Assembly: GCF_001598055.1 (NCBI RefSeq)
Contig: NZ_CP014845.1
Coordinates: forward strand, 1,612,001 to 1,676,000
From: Cupriavidus nantongensis
GTDB taxonomy: Bacteria > Pseudomonadota > Gammaproteobacteria > Burkholderiales > Burkholderiaceae
Direction: 5' to 3'
Length of the DNA: 64,000 nucleotides
The notes below the pieces were generated by a model, which ran no database searches, was not told the DNA's origin, and worked only from the letters and a program-made list of their open reading frames with translations. The position numbers were made by a program, and so were the translations under genes. Shown here piece after piece: positions 26,808 through 35,199 of this stretch. Position 1 is the first letter of the stretch; each line of letters begins with the position of its first letter.

Positions 26808-28163
26808 TCAGCCGGCGGCTTGCTGGCGCAGCATCTCGGTCAGGCGCTCGGCCGGCATCGGGCGCCCGTACAGGTAGCCCTGCGCTTCATGGCAGCCGTT
26901 GGCGAGCAGGAAATCGCGCTGCTCCGGGGTTTCAACGCCTTCGGCGACCACGCCGATGTGCAGGCTGGCGCCCACATTGATCACCGAGCGCACGATCGCC
27001 GCGTCGACCGGGTCTTCGGTCACGTTGCGGATAAAGGACTGGTCGATCTTGAGCCGGTCCACCGGGAACGACTTGAGGAAGCTGAGCGACGCATAGCCCG
27101 TGCCGAAGTCATCGCAGGTCAGCGTGATGCCGTCGCGGCGCAGCGCCTGCAGCTGGTCCGAGACCTCGTCGCCCTGCTGCAGGGCGATGGTCTCGGTGAT
27201 CTCGATCTCTAGGCAGTCCGGCGCCAGCTCCAGCGCCCGCAGCACGTGGCGGACCTCGGTCAGCAGCCGGCTTTCGGACAGCTGGGCCGCGAACAGGTTG
27301 ATCGCCACCCGCGGCGGCCGCGGAAATGCCAGCGCCCAGGCGCGGGCCTGGGCGCACGCAGTCTGCAGCAGCCACATGCCGACATCGCTGGCGATGCTGC
27401 TGCCGGCCAGCGCGTCGATAAAGGCGGCCGGCGACAGCAGCCCGCGGGTGGGATGGCGCCAGCGCATCAGCGCCTCGGCGCCGTGGACGCGGCCGTCGCG
27501 CAGGTCGACCTGGGGCTGGTACAGCAGCTCGAACTGGCGCTGGGCGTAGGCTTCGTGCAGGGCCTGCACCAGCGACAGCCGCGTGGTCACGTCCGAGCGC
27601 ATCTGCGGCTTGAAAAAGCGGATGGTGCGGCCGCCATCGTGCTTGGCCCGTGCCAGCGCCAGGCTTGCGGCCGCCAGCATGTCCGAGGCCTGTTCGCCGG
27701 CCGCGGGCGCGACGCACGCGCCGATGCTGGCCAGCACGTGATGGCGGCGGCCGGCATGTTCGTGGGGGGAGGACAGCATCGACAGGATCGCGGCGCTGAC
27801 GTGGCGCACCAGCGTGGGATCGGCAATGGAGGGCAGCAGCACGCCGAATTCATCGCTGCCGATGCGGCCGATCACGGCGTCGCGGGGCGAGGCATCGCGC
27901 AGGCGGCGGGCCACGCGTTGCAGGATGATGTCGCCTTCGGCATGGCCATGCATGTCGTTGAAGGCGCGGAAGTCGTCGATGCCGACCAGCAGCAATGCGC
28001 AGCGCGGCACTGCCTCGCTATGCAGGCGTGCCTCCAGCCGTTTCAGAAAGCCCTGGCGATTGTCAGCGCCGGTCAGCGGATCGAGATCCGAGCCTGGCGA
28101 GGCGCCAGCCGACTTCGCCCCCGACTTGGCCACCATCCCTGCCCCATCTGTAATTGTCGACAT
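26808..28163 (-). CDS. GGDEF-EAL protein, probable c-di-GMP phosphodiesterase
   Basis: 451 residues, no membrane segment. The GGDEF domain (about 28-185) has GSDEF at 102-106 in place of GGDEF, so cyclase activity is doubtful and a GTP-binding regulatory role is possible. The EAL domain (about 195-445) keeps its metal and catalytic motifs: EALMRW at 230, NLFA at 289, EITET at 321, DDFGTG at 351-356, and KID at 372. It is therefore predicted to hydrolyse c-di-GMP in the cytoplasm. There is no sensory domain before residue 28, so input must be through the degenerate GGDEF or a partner. The ATG at 28163 is weakly supported by its upstream sequence. Confidence 0.9.
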   Translation of the reverse strand: MSTITDGAGMVAKSGAKSAGASPGSDLDPLTGADNRQGFLKRLEARLHSEAVPRCALLLVGIDDFRAFNDMHGHAEGDIILQRVARRLRDASPRDAVIGRIGSDEFGVLLPSIADPTLVRHVSAAILSMLSSPHEHAGRRHHVLASIGACVAPAAGEQASDMLAAASLALARAKHDGGRTIRFFKPQMRSDVTTRLSLVQALHEAYAQRQFELLYQPQVDLRDGRVHGAEALMRWRHPTRGLLSPAAFIDALAGSSIASDVGMWLLQTACAQARAWALAFPRPPRVAINLFAAQLSESRLLTEVRHVLRALELAPDCLEIEITETIALQQGDEVSDQLQALRRDGITLTCDDFGTGYASLSFLKSFPVDRLKIDQSFIRNVTEDPVDAAIVRSVINVGASLHIGVVAEGVETPEQRDFLLANGCHEAQGYLYGRPMPAERLTEMLRQQAAG

Positions 28164-28709
28164 TGTTACCCGCTAGCAATTTAGCAAGTGTGACGAAAAC
28201 TTGGAAAAAATCAAGCAGGTCCCGGGACTCGCGAAAACCCCTAGGCGCCGGCGCAACGCCGGGCATCAGCAGGCGTCGCTGCGCGTTGAATATGTCCGCC
28301 ACATACAGTACCCTACCCCGCCCTGCCGGCTGGCCGGGCGCGAACAGTGTCCATACGAAGCGCCCCCGATGCACGAGGGCCCCACACCGGCACGCCGGTC
28401 CGGCAACAACCGGTTACACGTGTGCGCACAGGCCATGGTCGTGCTAGGCATGGGCTGGTGCGCACGCGCGCCTTGCGCTGCCAACCCCGGTCACACTGGA
28501 TCCTCGCGCAGGCATCACTTCCTGTCGGAATCGTCCGACATTGAATTCGGAGCGTCGCGCCTGTCTGGCCTACGGCTTCAAACCTATCGTTGCATCACGG
28601 CAAGCGTGATCCCGCGCCTGCATACCAGATAGCAACTGGCCACGGGGCCGCCGCGATCCGCGCCGGCATGGGCCAGCTCGTCTCTGACTCTAACAGCAAG
28701 AGGTGACCC
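28164..28709. other. Intergenic region upstream of the DUF4397 lipoprotein
   Basis: No convincing gene. Two dyads lie on the lipoprotein side: TGTCGGA-ATCG-TCCGACA (28523-28540) and ATCACG-GCAAG-CGTGAT (28594-28610). Two copies of the palindrome GTGCGCAC lie between 28420 and 28490. The first dyad is a plausible operator. Confidence 0.45.
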
Positions 28710-29492
28710 ATGCTTCGATCCAAGACCCTTTTCCTAGGCCTCGCGCTGGCCGCGACCGCGGTGCTGACAGCGTGCGGCGGCGGCGATGACGGCATCGACG
28801 ACCGCATCGGCCTGAGCAAGCCGAGCGTGCGCGTGATCCACGCCGTCACCGGCGGCCCCAATGTCGACGTGCTGCAGAACGGCACGCTCACCAGCATGGT
28901 CAACAAGCCCTACAAGTTCGTCTCGACCTACTTCAATGTGGAAACCGGCAACCAGCTGATCTCGTTCAACGCCGCCGGCACGCAGACCGAACTGGCCCGC
29001 GGCAGCCTGGTGGCGGCCACCGGCCACAAGTACACCGTGGTGGCGGTGCCGGGTGCGTCGGCCGCGGAAACGGTGACGATCGACGATCCGTTCGGCAAGG
29101 GCCTGCTGTCGAACAAGGCGCGCGTGCGCTCGCTCAACGCCTCGTTCAACGCGCAGAATATCGACATCTACGTGACCCTGCCGGCGATCGACCTGAACTC
29201 GGTGGCGCCGACCTTTGCCGCGGTGGGCTACAAGCAGGCCTCGCCGGCATCGGGTCAGGATTCGATCGACCTGGACGGCAACACCACCTACCGCCTGCGC
29301 ATCACGCCGGCCGGTACCAAGACCGTGATCTTCGACTCGGGCGCGCTGACGCTGGCGAACAACGCCGACTGGCTGATCACCACCATCCCGTCGGATGGCA
29401 TCGCCGGCCTGACGCCGAACAAGATCAAGGTGCTGGTGGCGCGCGGCGACGACGAGTCGCAAGCCGGCCTGGAACTGGTGACGACGCAATAA
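28710..29492 (+). CDS. DUF4397-domain lipoprotein
   Basis: 260 residues. Signal peptide with lipobox LTAC (cysteine at residue 22), so it is lipidated and anchored to a membrane. The mature protein has two beta-rich DUF4397 units (SVRVIHAVTGGPNVDVLQNG and ARVRSLNASFNAQNIDIYV), a domain shared with anti-sigma and adhesin-like proteins. AAGAGGTGA precedes the ATG. It stands alone with its own terminator. Function unknown. Confidence 0.88.
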   Translation: MLRSKTLFLGLALAATAVLTACGGGDDGIDDRIGLSKPSVRVIHAVTGGPNVDVLQNGTLTSMVNKPYKFVSTYFNVETGNQLISFNAAGTQTELARGSLVAATGHKYTVVAVPGASAAETVTIDDPFGKGLLSNKARVRSLNASFNAQNIDIYVTLPAIDLNSVAPTFAAVGYKQASPASGQDSIDLDGNTTYRLRITPAGTKTVIFDSGALTLANNADWLITTIPSDGIAGLTPNKIKVLVARGDDESQAGLELVTTQ

Positions 29493-29533
29493 CGCTGTCG
29501 CGGTTGCCCGTGGCAGGCGGGCAGCATGCGGGA

Positions 29534-29563
29534 GGCCGGTCCGGAGGGACCGGCCTTTTTTTT
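29534..29563 (+). terminator. Rho-independent terminator after the DUF4397 gene
   Basis: GGCCGGTCC (29534-29542), loop GGAG, GGACCGGCC (29547-29555), then eight T residues. The T-run overlaps the stop codon of the convergent regulator gene. Confidence 0.95.
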
Positions 29564-29888
29564 AAAGCTCGGGGTCAGGCCGCGCCGGGGCTTCGGCGGC
29601 CGGCTCCAGCTCCGCCTTCAGCACCGCCAGGTGCGAGATATACGTTTCCAGTTCGGCCCGCCCCTGCGCGGTGATGCAATAGACGCGGCCGCTGCCTTCG
29701 ACCAGTTCGGCGGTGATGGCGCGCGCCATCATCAGGCTGCGCAGGATCGGCCGCAGCGAGCGGATGTTCTTGTCGATGCCGCGCTCGCGCAGCCGGTCGA
29801 CCAGGCTGAGCACCGTCGACGGGCTCGACTGGACCAGCTTGAGCACATAGATTCTGGAGAAAAACCGGTCAAGGGTAGGCGGTTTCAT
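29562..29888 (-). CDS. PadR-like winged-helix regulator
   Basis: 108 residues from the ATG at 29888 (MKPPTLDRFFSRIYVLKLVQ). An upstream in-frame start near 29930 (MMIRIPAP) cannot be excluded. The core (IDKNIRSLRPILRSLMMAR, GSGRVYCITAQGRAELETYI) looks like a PadR/MarR-type winged helix with a C-terminal dimerisation helix. It is convergent with the lipoprotein gene and lies downstream of tctA in the same direction, beyond the tctBA terminator. Target unknown; autoregulation is usual for PadR proteins. Confidence 0.65.
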   Translation of the reverse strand: MKPPTLDRFFSRIYVLKLVQSSPSTVLSLVDRLRERGIDKNIRSLRPILRSLMMARAITAELVEGSGRVYCITAQGRAELETYISHLAVLKAELEPAAEAPARPDPEL

Positions 29889-30021
29889 GGGCGCTGTCGG
29901 CGCACCCGATGGTGCGGGAATCCTGATCATCATGCGCAGCCCATGACTGCTGCCGCAGTCGGGCACTCTCTGGGAATAAGGCGGGCAGGACGCGCGGCGC
30001 GCGTCGCGCCCGCAAAAGACA

Positions 30022-30045
30022 ACGGGGTGCGCGAAGGCACCCCGT
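30022..30045 (-). terminator. Rho-independent terminator of tctBA
   Basis: On the minus strand a 9-bp stem ACGGGGTGC/GCACCCCGT with a 6-nt loop is followed by TGTCTTTT. It lies 64 nt behind the tctA stop. Confidence 0.85.
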
Positions 30046-30108
30046 CAGCTTGCGTTGCTTGCGCCGGCCGCCTTGCGGGCCGGCGCCATTCCGGGGCGCG
30101 CGCGGGCG

Positions 30109-31611
30109 CTAGTCTTCCTGGAACGCTTCCTCGCGCTTGGCCTTGATCGACGGCAGCGCCACCACCGCCACCAGCGCGGCGGCTGCGATCAGCAGGCCCA
30201 CCGACAGCGGACGCGTCACGAACACGCTGAAGTCGCCACGCGACAGCAGCAGCGTGCGGCGGAAGTTCTCTTCCATCATCGGCCCCAGCACGAAGCCGAG
30301 CAGCAGCGGCGCCGGTTCGCACTTGAGCTTCAGGAACAGGTAGCCGATCACGCCGAAGCCCGCGGCCATGAACACGTCGAAGGTCTGGTTGTTGACCGAG
30401 TACACGCCGATGCCGCAGAACACCAGGATCGCCGGGTACAGGAAGCGGTACGGCACGGTCAGCAGCTTCACCCAGATGCCGATCATCGGCAGGTTCAGGA
30501 TGATCAGCATCAGGTTGCCGATCCACATCGACGCGATCAGGCCCCAGAACAGCGACGGGTTGCTGGTCATCACCTGCGGGCCGGGCTGGATGTTGTGGAT
30601 GGTCATCGCCCCCACCATCAGCGCCATCACCGCATTGGGCGGAATGCCCAGCGTCAGCAGCGGGATGAACGAGGTCTGCGCCGCGGCGTTGTTGGCCGAT
30701 TCCGGACCCGCGACGCCTTCGATCGCACCCTTGCCGAATTCATGCGCATTCTTGGAAGTCTTCTTCTCCAGCGAGTACGCCGCGAACGAAGCCAGCGAGG
30801 CACCGCCGCCCGGCAGGATGCCCAGCGCCGAGCCCAGCGCCGTGCCGCGCAGCACGGCCGGGATCATGCGCCTGAAGTCTTCCCTGGTCGGAAACAGGTT
30901 GGTGACCTTGTTGGTGAAGGTCTCGCGGGCTTCCTTCTGCTCCAGGTTGGCGATGATCTCGGCAAAGCCGAACATGCCCATTGCCAGCGCGACGAAGTCG
31001 ATGCCGTCGGTCAGCTCGGGCACGTCGAACGAGAAGCGCGCGGCGCCCGAGTTCACGTCGGTGCCGATCAGGCCCAGCAGCAGGCCCAGCACGATCATCG
31101 CGATCGCCTTGGGCAGCGAGCCGGAAGCCAGCACCACGGCGCCGATCAGGCCCAGCACCATCAGCGAGAAGTACTCGGCCGGGCCGAACTTGAAGGCGAT
31201 CTCCGACAGCGGCGTGGCGAAAGCGGCCAGGATCAGCGTGGCCACGCAGCCGGCGAAGAACGAGCCCAGCCCGGCGGTGGCCAGCGCCACCCCGGCCCGG
31301 CCGCGCCTTGCCATCTGGTAGCCGTCGATGGTGGTCACCACCGACGACGATTCACCGGGCAGGTTCACCAGGATGGCGGTGGTCGAGCCGCCATACTGCG
31401 CGCCGTAGTAGATCCCGGCCAGCATGATCAGCGCGGCCACCGGCGGCAGCGTGTAGGTGATCGGCAGCAGCATGGCGATGGTGGCCAGCGGCCCCAGGCC
31501 CGGCAGCACCCCGATCAGCGTGCCCAGCACGCAGCCCAGGAAGGCGTAGGCCAGGTTCTGCAGCGACAGCGCGGTGGAAAAGCCCAGCGCAAGGTGTTCA
31601 AACAATTCCAT
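30109..31611 (-). CDS. tctA: Tripartite tricarboxylate transporter large membrane subunit TctA
   Basis: 500 residues, about 11-12 membrane segments. Family signatures include GTLIGVLPGLGPLATIAMLL near residue 30, YYGAQYGGSTTAILVNLPGE near 70, and ALGILPGGGASLASFAAYSL near 255. It forms the transport channel with TctB and uses the ion gradient to import organic acids delivered by a TctC receptor. The ATG at 31611 is preceded by AAGGAG, which overlaps the tctB stop codon, so translation is coupled. No tctC gene adjoins; receptor genes lie at 11.2 and 62.7 kb. Confidence 0.95.
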   Translation of the reverse strand: MELFEHLALGFSTALSLQNLAYAFLGCVLGTLIGVLPGLGPLATIAMLLPITYTLPPVAALIMLAGIYYGAQYGGSTTAILVNLPGESSSVVTTIDGYQMARRGRAGVALATAGLGSFFAGCVATLILAAFATPLSEIAFKFGPAEYFSLMVLGLIGAVVLASGSLPKAIAMIVLGLLLGLIGTDVNSGAARFSFDVPELTDGIDFVALAMGMFGFAEIIANLEQKEARETFTNKVTNLFPTREDFRRMIPAVLRGTALGSALGILPGGGASLASFAAYSLEKKTSKNAHEFGKGAIEGVAGPESANNAAAQTSFIPLLTLGIPPNAVMALMVGAMTIHNIQPGPQVMTSNPSLFWGLIASMWIGNLMLIILNLPMIGIWVKLLTVPYRFLYPAILVFCGIGVYSVNNQTFDVFMAAGFGVIGYLFLKLKCEPAPLLLGFVLGPMMEENFRRTLLLSRGDFSVFVTRPLSVGLLIAAAALVAVVALPSIKAKREEAFQED

Positions 31612-31624
31612 GATGCGGCGCTCC

Positions 31625-32086
31625 TTAACCGGTGATGAAGGCCGGCCACACCGGCATCTGCAGGTTGATGCCGTACACGAAGGCGCCCAGGCTGATCAGC
31701 ACCAGCACCACCGCGTTGAGCAGCGCGCCCTTCCAGCTGAACTCGTGGCTGGCCATCGACGACACCAGCACCAGCACGAACACCGACAGCACCATGCCCA
31801 GCGGCTTGAGCAGCAGGCCGAACAGCACCACCGAGCCGAGGATCCACAGCAGCGTCTTCAGGTCCCAGCGGGCCAGGTGGTCCTGCTCGCCCTTGGGCGA
31901 CATCGAGGCCAGCAGCACCACCGCCCCCAGCACCGCGAGTACCAGGCCCAGCAGGAATGGAAAGTATCCGGGTCCCATCTTGGCGGCCGTCCCCATGGAA
32001 TAGCCGCGAGCGACCCAGGAAAAGCCCAGCCCGACCAGAATGAACATCAGGCCGGAGGCAAAGTCCTTTTGGCTGCGTATGCGCAA
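31625..32086 (-). CDS. tctB: Tripartite tricarboxylate transporter small membrane subunit TctB
   Basis: 153 residues, four predicted membrane segments, with the TctB pattern MGTAAKMGPGYFPFLLGLVL near residue 35. I choose the TTG at 32086 (LRIRSQKDFASGLMF...), which has GAGGAG 7 nt upstream; starting earlier would put that ribosome site inside the gene. It is the first gene of the tctBA operon. Two large palindromes lie upstream at 32218-32314. Confidence 0.88.
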   Translation of the reverse strand: MRIRSQKDFASGLMFILVGLGFSWVARGYSMGTAAKMGPGYFPFLLGLVLAVLGAVVLLASMSPKGEQDHLARWDLKTLLWILGSVVLFGLLLKPLGMVLSVFVLVLVSSMASHEFSWKGALLNAVVLVLISLGAFVYGINLQMPVWPAFITG

Positions 32087-32217
32087 AACGATTCTCCTCA
32101 AAGTTCAAGAAATGCCATGCCGGGGGCGCACCGGCTCAGGTGCAATAGCCATGCAAGCGGACAGGCTCCCCGACGGTTGACCCGAACCTTAGAGACGTGA
32201 TCTTTCAGGTGCCTTTC

Positions 32218-32269
32218 ATTTGTCCTGTTTTAGGGGTATTCACCAATAACCCCTGAAAACAAGGCAAAT
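32218..32269 (-). promoter_or_regulatory. Long imperfect inverted repeat upstream of tctBA
   Basis: The left arm (32218-32240, beginning ATTTGTCCTGTTTTAGGGG) and right arm (32245-32269, ending GAAAACAAGGCAAAT) are complementary over about 23 positions with few mismatches and two one-base gaps, around a 4-nt centre. It is AT-rich compared with its surroundings. It is either a regulator binding site or a strong hairpin in the tctBA leader. Confidence 0.65.
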
Positions 32270-32287
32270 CCGGCGATAAGGCACGCG

Positions 32288-32314
32288 CAAATACATCACG
32301 TTGTGATGTATTTG
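32288..32314. promoter_or_regulatory. Perfect 27-bp palindrome (candidate operator) upstream of tctBA
   Basis: CAAATACATCAC, spacer GTT, GTGATGTATTTG: 12 perfect base pairs. This is typical of a dimeric GntR- or TetR-type repressor site. The cognate regulator is not adjacent; the nearest candidate is the PadR-like gene at 29.6 kb. Confidence 0.7.
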
Positions 32315-32520
32315 GACGCAAGGAATCCGAAGGGAAAGTCGACTGGAACGTCAGGCCAAACAAGACGGCGCGCGCCCTGGCATCAATGCAGGGCGCGGCC
32401 GCAAAGACGCGTGCCGATGCCCTGGCGGCAGGCCACGCGCGTGCTGGGAAGGAGTGTCAGCGGTGACACGATGACACATCGATCTTTCGGAAGGCTTTCA
32501 ATGCGGAAGTCGCAGCGCGA

Positions 32521-34011
32521 TCAGCGCGCGGCTTCGGCCGCTGGCCTGGCGTTGTCCGCCGCCTCGACGACCTCGCCCGCATCTTCGCAGGGCGTGCCCA
32601 TGCTGGTATCGGGCGCCTGCCCCACCGCCTGCGCCGGATGCGGCGCGGCGGGCAGGATGCGGCTGCCGCGCCAGTTGCCGAAGCGGTAGTAGCCAAGCGC
32701 CAGCGCCAGCGACACCACCGAGCCGAGCGGGAAGCTCCACCAGATCGCGTCGGCGCCGAGGCGCGGGCCCAGCGCCCAGGCGAACGGCAGCCGGATCACC
32801 CACATCGACAGGAACAGGATCACCAGCGGCGCCATCACCGCGCCGGTGGCGCGCACCGTGCCGAAGATGACGATGGTGAAGCCGAACAGGATAAACGACC
32901 ACAGCACCACCACGTTGATATGCTGCGCGATGCCGATGGCGACCCCGTCGGTGCCGAGAAACAGCCCCAGCGAATGGCGGTTGAACAGGTAGATCAGCGC
33001 CACCAGCGCGCCGGTCATGGCGACGTTGAACAGCAGCCCCATGCGCGTGATGCGCGCCACGCGCTGCCACAGCCCGGCGCCGACGTTCTGCGCCACCATC
33101 GACGACACGCTCGCGCCCACTGCCAGCGCGGGCATCTGCACATAGGTCCACAGCTGCGACGCCACGCCATAGGCGGCGGTGGTCTGCGAGCCATAGGCGT
33201 TGACCAGCGCCATCATCACGATCGCGGACGACGAGATCACCACCATCTGCAGGCCCATCGGCAGTCCCTTGACCACCAGCGCGCGCAGGATTGCCGGGTC
33301 CGGCACCAGCAGCGCCAGCTGGCCGCGATGCAGCAGCAGGAAATGCCGGCGCCGGTACAGCAGCGCCATCATCGCCGCCAGGCTCGCCAGCTGGGCGATC
33401 AGCGTGGCCAGCGCCGAGCCGGCAATGCCCATGGCCGGGATCGGGCCCACGCCGAAGATCAGCACCGGGTTGAGCACCACGTCCAGCACCACCGACAGCA
33501 GCATGAACCAGAACGGCGTGCGCGAATCGCCGGCGCCGCGCAGCGTCATCATCACGAAGTTGTAGAAGTACATGAACGGCAGCGCCAGGAAGATGATGCG
33601 CAGGTAGGCCACCGCCAGCGGCGCGGCATCGGGCGGGGTCCGCATCGCCGCCAGGATGTCGGGGGTGTAGAAATAGCCGAGCGCCGAAGCCAGCACCGAC
33701 AGCGCGACGAAGAAGGTGGTGCTGGTGCCGACCACGCGGCGCGCCTCGTCGACATCGCGCGCGCCGACGGCCTGGCCGATCATGATGGTGTTGGCCATGC
33801 TGATGCCGAACACCACGCCCAGCAGGAAGAACAGGATGATGTTGGCGTTGGAGGTGGCGGTCAGCGCGGCCTCGCCCAGGAAGCGCCCGACCCAGACCGA
33901 ATTGATCGAGGCGTTCAGCGACTGCAGGATGTTGCTGCCGAGCACCGGCAGCGAGAACAGCAGCAGGGTCCGGCCGATCGGGCCGGTGGTCAGTCTGGCA
34001 TCGGGCTTCAT
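32521..34011 (-). CDS. MATE-family multidrug/metabolite exporter
   Basis: 496 residues, 12 predicted membrane segments in two MatE halves (start GPIGRTLLLFSLPVLGSNIL; second half near PDPAILRALVVKGLPMG). The cytoplasmic C-terminal tail (about 40 residues) is acidic and alanine-rich. It exports cationic or amphipathic compounds by Na+ or H+ antiport. It is monocistronic, divergent from the MHYT gene, with weak ribosome-site sequence before the ATG at 34011. Substrate unknown. Confidence 0.92.
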   Translation of the reverse strand: MKPDARLTTGPIGRTLLLFSLPVLGSNILQSLNASINSVWVGRFLGEAALTATSNANIILFFLLGVVFGISMANTIMIGQAVGARDVDEARRVVGTSTTFFVALSVLASALGYFYTPDILAAMRTPPDAAPLAVAYLRIIFLALPFMYFYNFVMMTLRGAGDSRTPFWFMLLSVVLDVVLNPVLIFGVGPIPAMGIAGSALATLIAQLASLAAMMALLYRRRHFLLLHRGQLALLVPDPAILRALVVKGLPMGLQMVVISSSAIVMMALVNAYGSQTTAAYGVASQLWTYVQMPALAVGASVSSMVAQNVGAGLWQRVARITRMGLLFNVAMTGALVALIYLFNRHSLGLFLGTDGVAIGIAQHINVVVLWSFILFGFTIVIFGTVRATGAVMAPLVILFLSMWVIRLPFAWALGPRLGADAIWWSFPLGSVVSLALALGYYRFGNWRGSRILPAAPHPAQAVGQAPDTSMGTPCEDAGEVVEAADNARPAAEAAR

Positions 34012-34289
34012 GGGGTGTCGCGCGGCGGAAATCCGGCCAGTCTATTCCTGCCTCCGGGGGCCTACAAGCATGCCGCGGCATCCGCACCGCCGCCAGCGCC
34101 GGCCGGCCGCGGCGCCTCGCCCGGCTTTTTACCTGAATGAGTTATTTCCGGCCGATGGCCGCCGCCGCATACTCCGGCTGGGACCAGCGCGTCCCGGGCC
34201 GGCTGCCGGACGGGGTCATCCGGGCTTATCCGGATGGATCCGGCATGCGCGAGCGCCTTCCGTCGCAGTCAAAACAAGGAGGTGGGGTC

Positions 34290-35078
34290 ATGTTTGTCGG
34301 TTTCGAGCCTGTTGCCGGCGCCCTGGTGCCGTATGCCTATGACTGGCCGATGGTGGGCCTGTCGTTCCTGATCTCGGTGTGCGGCGCCTATGTCGGCCTG
34401 CGCTGGTCGCGCCGGGTGCGCCTGCCCGACGGGCGCCTGGACGTCGACCGGCTGCTGTGCGCCAGCGTGGCGCTGGGCGGCGGCGCGGTCTGGTCGATGC
34501 ATTTCATCGGCATGGTGGCCTACCAGACCCCGACCCATCGCGAGTTCGGGCTGTTCACCACGCTGGCCTCGCTGCTGGTGGTGATGGTGCTGGCCGGGGC
34601 CGGCCTGGCGATTGCGTCGCGCCCGCGCGGCAGCCGCAGCGCCAACGTGGTCCAGGGCGGCGTGCTGACCGGGCTGGGCGTGGTGGCAATGCACTACACC
34701 GGCATGGCGGCGATCCGCTCCAATACCCGCTTCGACTGGGATCTCGCCATCATCGGGCTGTCGGTGGTGATCGCCGTGGTGGTGTCGGTGGTGGCACTGT
34801 GGCTGGCGATCACGGTGAAGACCGGCGGCAAGCAGCTGGCCGCGGCCGTGGTGATGGGGGTGGCGGTCTGCGGCATGCACTACACCGGCATGTCGGCCGG
34901 CACCATGATTTGCACCAGCCCGACCTATGCGCCCAGCCTGTTTGCGATCGAGGGCGACAGCATCGGCTATGCTGTGTTCGGGCTCAGCCTGATCACGCTG
35001 CTGGTGATCCTGGTGGTGGAGGCCACCCGCAGCGGCGCGGATGCACTGGCGGTGGCAAGGACGCGCGACACGGCCTGA
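34290..35078 (+). CDS. Stand-alone MHYT-domain membrane sensor
   Basis: 262 residues, seven predicted membrane segments. Three MHYT-type motifs, SMHFIGM (near residue 70), AMHYTGM (near 133) and GMHYTGM (near 195), give the conserved Met, His and Cys/Tyr residues thought to bind copper and sense O2, CO or NO at the outer membrane face. No GGDEF, EAL or kinase domain follows, unlike most MHYT proteins. AAGGAGGT stands before the ATG at 34290; the longer frame from 34137 has no ribosome site. Signal output must pass to another protein, or it acts as a redox or copper protein. Confidence 0.9.
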   Translation: MFVGFEPVAGALVPYAYDWPMVGLSFLISVCGAYVGLRWSRRVRLPDGRLDVDRLLCASVALGGGAVWSMHFIGMVAYQTPTHREFGLFTTLASLLVVMVLAGAGLAIASRPRGSRSANVVQGGVLTGLGVVAMHYTGMAAIRSNTRFDWDLAIIGLSVVIAVVVSVVALWLAITVKTGGKQLAAAVVMGVAVCGMHYTGMSAGTMICTSPTYAPSLFAIEGDSIGYAVFGLSLITLLVILVVEATRSGADALAVARTRDTA

Positions 35079-35199
35079 GTCCAACGCTCTCCCGGCGGGG
35101 CCATTCCCGCACATTTCTGCTGGGCACTCACCCGGCGCGCTGCATGAACGCGGCGGCCGGGTTAAGCTTGCGCTTTCACCGCCCACCAGGAGAACACGC

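Larger units (their letters stand above)
32087..32520. other. Upstream region of tctBA
   Basis: No gene is supported in these 434 bases. They hold the two palindromes entered separately and a small dyad GTGTCA-GCGG-TGACAC (32454-32469) near the stop of the MATE gene. A minus-strand promoter for tctBA should lie between 32150 and 32300. Confidence 0.55.

Noticed and set aside
23649..27212. A 1187-codon open frame on the plus strand, leucine-rich
   Set aside because: Leucine runs are the antisense reading of the glutamine-rich repeats of the FecR-like gene, not a membrane protein.
28201..28632. 143-codon plus-strand frame before the lipoprotein gene
   Set aside because: Starts at TTG without a ribosome site, arginine/histidine-rich, and covers the promoter region of the next gene.
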